A model generated the notes under the pieces. It saw only the letters and a program-made list of their open reading frames with translations. It had not been told where the DNA came from and made no database searches. Source: a bacterium (GTDB lineage: Bacteria > Patescibacteriota > Patescibacteriia > Patescibacteriales > GWC2-42-12). Taken from it: 13,911 nucleotides of DNA. Both the position numbers and the translations under genes were made by a program. Shown in pieces: positions 7,235 to 12,485 of the stretch (the first letter of the stretch is position 1; each line of letters opens with the position of its first letter). Location: NCBI GenBank assembly GCA_030655095.1, contig JAURWF010000052.1, positions 1 to 13,911 on the forward strand, read 5' to 3'.

Positions 7235-7265
7235 TAAGGAGTGGATTGCGGGTCAAGCCCGCAAT
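7235..7265. repeat. REP-like repeat, inverted relative to copies near hrcA
   Basis: These 31 bases are the exact reverse complement of 4165-4195. The core is a hairpin with arms ATTGCGGG (7245-7252) and CCCGCAAT (7258-7265) around a 5-nt loop, and the identity extends ten bases beyond the stem on one side. The pair brackets the lemA-TPM-M18 block. Confidence 0.92.
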
Positions 7266-7309
7266 GACACAAGACGACTCTGTCGCCAAAAGACAACAGG
7301 TCATTATGT

Positions 7310-7340
7310 ATTATATCGTCTACTAATATTTTGATTAAAT
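7310..7340 (-). promoter_or_regulatory. Candidate lemA promoter
   Basis: The minus strand carries a perfect TATAAT (7315-7310). About 17-18 bp upstream the sequence is only TTTAAT/TTAATC, so the -35 is weak. Position upstream of lemA and strand fit, leaving a leader of about 120 nt. In DNA this AT-rich a -10 match alone is modest evidence. Confidence 0.45.
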
Positions 7341-7404
7341 TTTATTACAATATCAACTTTGCCAAATAAGTCATCAAAATAATTTTTATTATGGCATATA
7401 ATTT

Positions 7405-7644
7405 TTAACTTTTTTTGCTTTTAATTTTTTCCCAAAATTCTTGTTCATCAACCTCTGCTAATTCTAAAATTCCTTTTAAAGTTCCTCGAGCCAATTCTTT
7501 ATGTATAGGAATTATAGTGATGATTTCTCTATTTCCTTCTCTTTTTTTAAGTTTAGCATGACTGCCTTTTTGAGAAAAAAAATAAAAGCCGAATTCTCGA
7601 CATAAAATTTTAATAATTTGCTTACCAGAAAAAATTTTAGGCAT
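7405..7644 (-). CDS. hicA: HicA-family toxin (mRNA interferase)
   Basis: This 79-residue protein has the double-stranded-RNA-binding-like HicA fold. An N-terminal helix (IFSGKQIIKILCREFGF) is followed by SQKGSHAKLKK with the catalytic-type histidine His29, then the strand IITIIPIH and the segment KELARGTLKGILELAEV. HicA toxins cleave mRNA and are neutralised by direct binding of HicB. Its start overlaps the end of the upstream hicB-like gene by 8 bp, so the pair is translationally coupled with the antitoxin first. Length is normal and the active site is retained, so the toxin looks functional. Confidence 0.9.
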   Translation of the reverse strand: MPKIFSGKQIIKILCREFGFYFFSQKGSHAKLKKREGNREIITIIPIHKELARGTLKGILELAEVDEQEFWEKIKSKKS

Positions 7645-7855
7645 ATTTTAACTCAAGAGAGGTGACCAACGGAGCTTTTTGAGACAAAAATTTTTTGGCT
7701 TGTGGTTGGCCCTCTAAATAAAGCTCAGCTGCTTCTTTAATATTTTCTTGAGCTTCTTCAATTGTTTTTCCCTGACTAACCACCCCTAATTCAATGCAAC
7801 GAGCAACATACCATTTACTTTCTTGAGTTATAATTGTAGTGAATCTGTATGTCAT
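7637..7855 (-). CDS. hicB: HicB-family antitoxin, short form
   Basis: This 72-residue protein matches the HicB partial RNase-H-like fold: a first strand MTYRFTTIITQE, then KWYVARCIELGVVSQGKTIEEAQENIKEAAELYLE, the standard core of the family. It ends soon after this core, with no helix-turn-helix or ribbon-helix-helix domain like the one longer HicB proteins use to repress their operon. It therefore probably neutralises HicA but may not bind DNA itself. It overlaps hicA by 8 bp. Inverted and direct repeats upstream could still serve an operator role for another factor. Confidence 0.88.
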   Translation of the reverse strand: MTYRFTTIITQESKWYVARCIELGVVSQGKTIEEAQENIKEAAELYLEGQPQAKKFLSQKAPLVTSLELKYA

Positions 7856-8079
7856 AATAATTTTACTTTATTTTAAAAATGACGCACAATTCGTTATTAT
7901 GCGACATATTTGTTAAATAATATGCGAAAATTTGTATATTATACGAATTGTTAGTATACGTATGTTATATCAACAATATCAACATTTATATATTACCATA
8001 AATCCAAAAAATCGCAAAAACTTTTAGATAAAAACTACTAATGGGTCTATCGTCGAACACCGTATTTAGCAACAGACTC
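7856..8079. other. Intergenic region upstream of hicBA
   Basis: This 224-bp AT-rich gap holds repeated motifs near hicB and a weak imperfect stem near the PP-loop gene. GGGTCT (8043-8048) can pair with AGACTC (8073-8078) with one G-T pair, and on the minus strand it is followed eight bases later by a T-run. That could be a poor terminator for the PP-loop gene. No tRNA or credible ORF was found on either strand. Confidence 0.5.
7886..7951. promoter_or_regulatory. Candidate hicBA promoter/operator repeats
   Basis: ACAATTCGT (7886-7894) and ACGAATTGT (7943-7951) form a 9-bp perfect inverted repeat with a 48-bp spacing. TATGCGA occurs twice as a direct repeat (7898-7904 and 7921-7927) between them. 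A minus-strand TATAAT (7943-7938) abuts the right arm, with no convincing -35. This arrangement, 31-96 bp upstream of hicB, is what an autoregulated operator might look like, but it is unproven. Confidence 0.4.
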
Positions 8080-9093
8080 TTAATTTGTTATTACGTTTAC
8101 TCTTTTACCTCGTGCTTTGACGACGTAATAGCTAGTTAATAAAGCAACTATTTTTAATATTTCTTCGAAACTTTTTTCTTCATCAAATTTTAATTTACTT
8201 ATATCAATCTCTTCTGGCACGTCTATTTCTTGTATTTTATTAATAACTTCTAATTTAAAATTTTTTGCTCTAATTAAACTTATCGGTCCAGCAAAATCTG
8301 CTAATTCAATAATAACATCATTAGACTGTTTTAATTTTAATAAATTTTCATTATCTTCTTTTTCTCTACCAATAATAGCTAAAATTTTATTATTTGACAA
8401 TGCATTAAACCAAAAATTTCTGCCATTTTTCAATACTGCAATATCATTTTCATTGCAATCAGGCCAATATTCAAACATTTTAATCAATTTTTTACTAAAT
8501 GTTGGATCAGTCAAAACACATCCTCCACCAGGCTTGGAATATTCTAAAATATTGTATTTTTTTACTAGTTCTAACTGTCTATCTCGCGACCTTCCGCTAA
8601 TATCTAATAATTTTTCTCGATTTATTTTTCCAAGTTTTTCTGGCTCGCTTTCATCTAATAATTTTGCTGACATTGGTCTAACTAATTTTCCTGTTAATCC
8701 AGCGATTTTTTCTACTATTTTTAAAGCGTCTCTATGTTGTGACATTGGTCTCTGACCTAAAACTTCACCAGTAGCAACAAAATCAAATAAATTTTCTTCC
8801 ATTATTTTTTTAGCTTTCTTTAGCATTAATCCATGACAATCAATGCAAGGATTCATATTTTTTCCATAACCATGTGCTGGGCTTTTTAACATAGCTAAAT
8901 GTTCTTTGGAAAAATCTATCTCAATTAATTTTATACCGAGCTGTTCAGCTACTTTTTTAGCTTTATCTGTACCAAAAAAACAACTTTTAAAACTTAGTCC
9001 GACAACTTCAATCCCCTGTTCCATCAAAATCTTGGCGGCCAACATTGAATCTAATCCTCCTGATAACAATACTAAAGCTTTTACTTTCTGCAT
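8080..9093 (-). CDS. ThiI/MnmA-like PP-loop protein (putative tRNA thiolation enzyme)
   Basis: This 337-residue protein opens with a PP-loop ATP pyrophosphatase domain: LLSGGLDSMLAAKIL contains the SGGxDS ATP-binding loop (11-16). Further features are a Cys pair NPCIDCH (83-86), ATGEVLGQRPMSQH (108-120), and the GGGCVLTDPTFSKKL segment with Cys192. Paired or spaced cysteines of this kind serve sulfur transfer in MnmA/ThiI-type tRNA thiouridylases. No THUMP domain precedes the PP-loop, unlike classical ThiI. The C-terminal third (about 215-337) is a separate module that may resemble an NFACT-R-type RNA-binding domain; I am unsure of that. It starts 15 bp after the M16 peptidase gene and is probably co-transcribed with it. 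The exact tRNA substrate cannot be assigned. Confidence 0.8.
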   Translation of the reverse strand: MQKVKALVLLSGGLDSMLAAKILMEQGIEVVGLSFKSCFFGTDKAKKVAEQLGIKLIEIDFSKEHLAMLKSPAHGYGKNMNPCIDCHGLMLKKAKKIMEENLFDFVATGEVLGQRPMSQHRDALKIVEKIAGLTGKLVRPMSAKLLDESEPEKLGKINREKLLDISGRSRDRQLELVKKYNILEYSKPGGGCVLTDPTFSKKLIKMFEYWPDCNENDIAVLKNGRNFWFNALSNNKILAIIGREKEDNENLLKLKQSNDVIIELADFAGPISLIRAKNFKLEVINKIQEIDVPEEIDISKLKFDEEKSFEEILKIVALLTSYYVVKARGKRVNVITN

Positions 9094-9108
9094 AGAAAAA
9101 GAAAACTG

Positions 9109-10392
9109 CTAATTAAACCTCAAAATATCTTTAAATATTTTTTTATCTTTATATGGTCCAATAACGGCCAAATTTAATTTATTATTAACAAAAATTTCTT
9201 TAGCCACTTTCATTATTTCTTCAGCGCTTACTTGACGAATTTTTTCATAATAATCATTAGGCGACAAAATCTTTTTACTAACTTTTTGCTGTTTAAAAGT
9301 AATCGCCTGCTGAGCATACCAACTAGCCATACTATCTGACTCCTCAAGTTGCAAAGCTGTTCTGCCAATTATGCACTGTTTAACTCTTACTAGCTCATCT
9401 TTAGCAACAATACTAGTGACTAATTTTTGATATTCTTCTAAAATTATTTTTATAGCTATATCTACTTTAGCTAATGGTACTCCCGCGCAAGTTGTTAAAT
9501 ATCCACTATCCGTATAACACTCGCTTTGCGTTTTTACATAATAAGCCAATCCGCTTCTTTCACGCAATTTAATAAACAGCCTAGAGCTCATTGTTCCGCC
9601 TAAAAGAACTGCTAATATTTTTAAAGCGGTTTCCAATGGATGGCCAGAAGGATAAGATGGCACACCAAGCGACAAATGCGCTTGATCAGTTTTTTTATAA
9701 AATAATTTAATTTCTGGCTGTTTTTGTTGACTAACTACAATGCTACAATCTTTGGCTTGTCCTTTAGCCATTTTTTGGAAAAAATTTTCAGTTAACACAA
9801 TAGAATTGGCTGGAATTTTTCCGGACAAACAAATAATAGCATTACTTACGCGATATTGAGAATGAAAATAATCAACAAAATCATCTCGCTTAAATCCATT
9901 AATATTTTCTTTACTGCCAATAGTTGTCCAACCTATTGGCGTATCACCATAAAGACACTGCTCAAATAGATCATCAATATGGATTAATGGATTATCAAGA
10001 TACATATTAGCTTCCTCAATGATTACTCCTTTTTCTCGCTCAATTTCCTTGCTAGGCATCAAAGAATTAAGAATTATATCGCTTAATACATCCATCGCCA
10101 ACTCCAGTTGACTAGCTTCAACTTTTACCCAAAAACCAGTCATTTCTTTACTTGTGAAAGCATTATATTCGCCGCCAATACCGTCCAATTCTCCTGCTAT
10201 AGCCAATGTATTAGGTCTTTTTTTAGTTCCTTTAAATACTATATGTTCTAAAAAATGAGAAATACCATTATTCTTTTTTGTTTCATATCTAGATCCTGTG
10301 CCAAAAATAACTAACGCCGTGACAGTTTTAGTTCCTGACAATGGCGCTGAAATTAATTCTAAACCATTAGTTAATTTATTTATTTTAAACAT
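9109..10392 (-). CDS. M16-family zinc metallopeptidase (processing-peptidase-like)
   Basis: This 427-residue protein contains the inverted zinc motif HxxEH as His46-Phe-Leu-Glu-His50 (GISHFLEHIVFKGT). The third ligand is Glu126 or Glu127 in EKGVIIEEANMY, at the expected spacing. The C-terminal half retains the conserved SSRLFIKLRERSGLAYYV segment, whose Arg and Tyr help bind substrate in the M16B group. Two homologous halves of about 210 residues make the usual clamshell. The family degrades or processes peptides, and its single-gene form here suggests a homodimer. It has no signal peptide, so it is probably cytosolic. A promoter candidate lies in the MITE-like element upstream. Confidence 0.93.
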   Translation of the reverse strand: MFKINKLTNGLELISAPLSGTKTVTALVIFGTGSRYETKKNNGISHFLEHIVFKGTKKRPNTLAIAGELDGIGGEYNAFTSKEMTGFWVKVEASQLELAMDVLSDIILNSLMPSKEIEREKGVIIEEANMYLDNPLIHIDDLFEQCLYGDTPIGWTTIGSKENINGFKRDDFVDYFHSQYRVSNAIICLSGKIPANSIVLTENFFQKMAKGQAKDCSIVVSQQKQPEIKLFYKKTDQAHLSLGVPSYPSGHPLETALKILAVLLGGTMSSRLFIKLRERSGLAYYVKTQSECYTDSGYLTTCAGVPLAKVDIAIKIILEEYQKLVTSIVAKDELVRVKQCIIGRTALQLEESDSMASWYAQQAITFKQQKVSKKILSPNDYYEKIRQVSAEEIMKVAKEIFVNNKLNLAVIGPYKDKKIFKDILRFN

Positions 10393-10420
10393 AATTATTA
10401 ATTTTATTTTTCCCCTTTTT

Positions 10421-10622
10421 TGTCATCCTGAGTCCTGTAATCAGGGCGAAGGATCTATAATAGATTGTTATTTTACCAAGCTAATCAAAATAAGACAATC
10501 TTTTTTATATTTATTTTTTGAAAAATTACAGATTATTCATGATAAGCATAAAAAATAAATTATGTGAAAGTATCAAGTATTATAGATCTTTCACCCGCCA
10601 AATGCGCGGGTTCAAGATGACA
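10421..10622. mobile_element. MITE-like 202-bp element with imperfect terminal inverted repeats
   Basis: The left end (10421-10462) and right end (10578-10622) are inverted copies. Their outer 15 bases match at 12, starting TGTCATC, and their inner 17 bases match at 15, with GATCTATAATA exact. The right arm holds its own hairpin (ACCCGC 10593-10598, GCGGGT 10606-10611). A further imperfect stem lies inside (10463-10474 with 10487-10500). The outer sequence resembles the widespread TGTCATCCTGA...GAAGGATCT intergenic repeat. There is no transposase inside and no clear target-site duplication, so it could be two REP-like units in inverted orientation rather than a transposed MITE. Confidence 0.65.
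10470..10498 (-). promoter_or_regulatory. Candidate promoter for the M16 / PP-loop unit, within MITE-like element
   Basis: On the minus strand TTGTCT (10498-10493) is followed by a 17-bp spacer and TAAAAT (10475-10470), matching the sigma-A consensus at 4 and 5 of 6 positions with ideal spacing. Transcription would begin near 10463 and the leader would include the left inverted-repeat arm. Confidence 0.55.
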
Positions 10623-10628
10623 AACCTT

Positions 10629-11207
10629 TTATTTTTCATATCCTAATATTGCCTGAAGCACTTTGGAGTCAGTTTTCAGTGGTTCCATAAATAAAACTTG
10701 AGATCGTACAAGATCCATTGTGCCAACAGGGCCATGAGTTTCTTTGCCACGTTTAACTAACCGCAAATTAGTAGTTTCAGCTATTTCTTTTTTATCATCT
10801 TTGCCTTGATCATAATTATAATAAACATTATCCATAACAATCGGATCAGCTTTAGTGTCTTTAATCTGACCGTAAAAAGTTTCGTTATTAACTAATTTAA
10901 CAGCATACCAGCTTTGAGTTTTTATTGTTTTCTCAAAAATAGTTTTATTTTCAAAAAATAAGTTATAAACAGTAAAACCAATAATCAAAAAAACTAAAAT
11001 AAAAACAACTATCTGCATTAACCCAGAATTTGACTTTATTTCTTTTTTAACAGGTTTATTAATTTTCTGCAATTCCTCTTTAATTCCATCGTCAGCCGTC
11101 CTACCAAAAACATGCTCAATCTTTTCCAATGATTGGCGTTGTGATTCTTTTCTTTGTTGTTCTACTTGTTCTTTTAAATTAACAGTTTGTTGAAAACCAC
11201 TAGACAT
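10629..11207 (-). CDS. Conserved hypothetical single-pass membrane protein (CPR type)
   Basis: I choose the ATG at 11207 (MSSGFQQTVN..., 192 residues); the frame extends upstream only to a TTG with an atypical N-terminus. The N-terminal part (about 6-60) is charged and Gln/Glu/Lys-rich, a likely coiled coil. One transmembrane helix lies at about 65-84 (IVVFILVFLIIGFTVYNLFF). The outer domain (about 90-192) contains WYAVKLVNNETFYGQIKD, VYYNYDQ and NLRLVKRGKETHGPVGTMDL followed by RSQVLFMEPLKTDSKVLQAI. I recall this last pattern from many uncharacterised CPR proteins, but cannot name a domain or a function. It ends six bp before the MITE-like element and follows the exported 249-residue protein. 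Confidence 0.8.
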   Translation of the reverse strand: MSSGFQQTVNLKEQVEQQRKESQRQSLEKIEHVFGRTADDGIKEELQKINKPVKKEIKSNSGLMQIVVFILVFLIIGFTVYNLFFENKTIFEKTIKTQSWYAVKLVNNETFYGQIKDTKADPIVMDNVYYNYDQGKDDKKEIAETTNLRLVKRGKETHGPVGTMDLVRSQVLFMEPLKTDSKVLQAILGYEK

Positions 11208-11323
11208 AAAATTAAATAGTCTGAACCACTGATAGTTTCTGAGGAACTCTGAAAATACTAAAAAATACAAATATTTTTAATATTTTTTGGTCCTTGTATA
11301 TACAAATTTAGTAGTTCAAAAAA

Positions 11324-12073
11324 TTATTCTGACTTTGTTGATGTTGATATTGACGTCGATGTTGATGTTGTTGATTCAGTTGATAAATCTATCGTATTAC
11401 TACTTGTGCTAGTCGCATTATTATTAATATCAACGTTATGTTCTACTATATAATCATTATACACCTGAGTCAAATTATCCGCTCCTGAGCTTATTAATTG
11501 GCTAGAACTAATATTAGGTAAATTAAAATTTTCAATCATTGGCAATTCAACTTTTTTTATTGGCTCATAATTTGGAAAAACATTTTCAACTAAATCAAGT
11601 GTCTTGCCAATTAAACCACTGTAATCTGTTATTTCAGTCCTAGTTTCTGGACCAGTTTGTTCGGCTTTTGTCTGTTCTTTTTTTAAATCTTTAAGTCTAG
11701 TGTCATATTCTTCTTTTAATTCACCTGCCAAATAAACTCCTAAATCTTCTGATAAATTTTGAGATACTTTTCTCTTTTTTTCTTTAATTTGATATTGCCA
11801 AGTATTATTAATAATAGCCAAATCTAAATAAGTATATATAATATAATAAAATTTATCATCTTTTTCAATCTTAGAAATTTTAAAATCCATATTAAAATTA
11901 GCCAAATCAACAGCTAATAAAACTGTATTATCAATTCCTTCAACTCTAGTCTGCTTTTGACCAATAGCATCAGGCTCAGCAGCAAACACACCACCACCAA
12001 TAATTAGCGCTATTGCTAAAATTATTACAGCAAAATTATTATATTTTATAAAATCAAGAAATTTATTCATCAT
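11324..12073 (-). CDS. Hypothetical exported protein with Ser/Thr-rich C-terminal tail
   Basis: This 249-residue protein of unknown family begins with a short basic start and a hydrophobic helix (about 13-31, ending GGGVFAAEPDA). That is either a signal peptide cleaved after Ala32 or a membrane anchor. The middle (about 40-190) is soluble and mixed in character, with a charged helical stretch near 120-140. The tail from about 216 is Asn/Ser/Thr-rich and ends in alternating Ser-Thr, encoded by GTTGAT-like repeats on the plus strand at 11334-11378. Such tails are typical of surface or secreted proteins and are potential glycosylation sites. It follows the four-helix-bundle gene by 32 bp and precedes another membrane protein, within a surface-protein cluster. 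No function is recognised. Confidence 0.75.
   Translation of the reverse strand: MMNKFLDFIKYNNFAVIILAIALIIGGGVFAAEPDAIGQKQTRVEGIDNTVLLAVDLANFNMDFKISKIEKDDKFYYIIYTYLDLAIINNTWQYQIKEKKRKVSQNLSEDLGVYLAGELKEEYDTRLKDLKKEQTKAEQTGPETRTEITDYSGLIGKTLDLVENVFPNYEPIKKVELPMIENFNLPNISSSQLISSGADNLTQVYNDYIVEHNVDINNNATSTSSNTIDLSTESTTSTSTSISTSTKSE
11334..11378. repeat. Short tandem repeat coding the Ser/Thr tail
   Basis: The plus strand is built of degenerate six-base units of the GTTGAT/GTCGAT type, encoding Ser-Thr alternation in the 249-residue exported protein. Such repeats are prone to length change in multiples of two codons. Confidence 0.65.
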
Positions 12074-12080
12074 ATTTTTT

Positions 12081-12115
12081 AGTTATAAAGTTATAAAGTT
12101 GAAAGTTATAAAGTT
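12081..12115. repeat. Octamer repeats, left (3' gene) flank of four-helix-bundle gene
   Basis: The plus strand has TTATAAAG in direct repeats (12083, 12091, 12106) with one diverged unit between. The last unit lies within the gene: its bases supply the final codons and the TAA stop. Bases 12081-12100 are an exact reverse complement of sequence in the opposite flank (12451-12480). Confidence 0.9.
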
Positions 12116-12450
12116 TTTATCAGACCTGAAATTAACCTTGAAATTTCTAAAGTTAATTGATAATCATCTTTAAAGCTAAGATCAGAAATATATTTTAATT
12201 TAACCGCTAAATATAATATTGATCTTACCTCGCCACACGAACCTTTGGCGATATAAAGAAAATTTATAAATTCTTTATTTGTCCTTCTCTCAAAACCTTC
12301 CGCTATATTATTCATTATAGAAACAGCCGCTCTTTGAATTTGGTCCCTAAAACTAAAATCACGACAATTTTTAAATTCCTTATAAATATTTATTGTTAAT
12401 TCTCCTGCTTTCTGCCAACCAATTATATCTTCAAATTTTTCTATTTTCAT
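12106..12450 (-). CDS. Four-helix-bundle protein (S23 / 23S rRNA intervening-sequence family)
   Basis: This 114-residue, fully helical protein has the signature of the S23 family: FEDIIGWQKAGELTINIYKEF, DQIQRAAVSIMNNIAEGFER (37-55) and FLYIAKGSCGEVRSILYLAVKLKYI. Members were first found encoded in intervening sequences of 23S rRNA genes; they are pentameric four-helix bundles with a basic surface, and a related fold (Avd) helps DGR reverse transcriptases. The S23 signature here is closer to the intervening-sequence group than to Avd. The gene is bracketed by complementary octamer repeats. The ATG abuts the upstream repeat and the stop codon lies in the downstream one. It sits 35 bp after the S74/lectin gene. 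Its role here is unknown. Confidence 0.9.
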   Translation of the reverse strand: MKIEKFEDIIGWQKAGELTINIYKEFKNCRDFSFRDQIQRAAVSIMNNIAEGFERRTNKEFINFLYIAKGSCGEVRSILYLAVKLKYISDLSFKDDYQLTLEISRLISGLIKTL

Positions 12451-12480
12451 AACTTTATAACTTTATAACTTTATAACTTT
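12451..12480. repeat. Octamer repeats, right (5' gene) flank of four-helix-bundle gene
   Basis: The plus strand reads as three AACTTTAT units plus AACTTT directly adjoining the start codon of the gene. On the minus strand this is an AAGTTATA array in the position of the ribosome-binding site, with no Shine-Dalgarno sequence. It is complementary to the repeats at 12081-12115, so a transcript could pair the two flanks around the gene. Confidence 0.92.
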
Positions 12481-12485
12481 TTTTT

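Larger units (their letters stand above)
7185..7404. other. Intergenic region between hicA and lemA
   Basis: This 220-bp stretch carries a REP-like hairpin (7245-7265) and a candidate lemA promoter (7310-7315 for the -10). I see no ORF, tRNA or other RNA gene. The hicA side (7330-7404) is AT-rich without a clear terminator hairpin. Confidence 0.6.
10393..10628. other. Intergenic region between membrane protein and M16 peptidase
   Basis: This 236-bp gap is almost entirely a MITE-like element (10421-10622). The remaining 28 bp next to the M16 start includes GGGGAA on the minus strand, too far from the ATG to be a clear ribosome-binding site. No coding potential was accepted on either strand. 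Confidence 0.6.

Noticed and set aside
7881..7922. 13-codon plus-strand ORF near the hicB upstream region
   Set aside because: It is too short, has no ribosome-binding site or family signal, and overlaps the repeat motifs.
8453..9112. Plus-strand frames of 100 and 68 codons antisense to the PP-loop gene
   Set aside because: They are antisense shadows of a conserved enzyme with no recognisable domain or upstream signal.
10298..10558. Plus-strand 86-codon frame across the M16 start and the MITE-like element
   Set aside because: It is half antisense to the M16 gene and half non-coding repeat, with no family resemblance.
11208..11270. Upstream TTG extension of the 192-residue membrane protein
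   Set aside because: The added 21 residues have no counterpart I recognise and need a TTG start, while the ATG at 11207 gives a normal soluble N-terminus before the coiled coil.
11294..11305. 12-bp perfect palindrome TTGTATATACAA
   Set aside because: It is short and AT-rich in an AT-rich gap; such palindromes are expected by chance, and there is no second copy nearby to suggest an operator.
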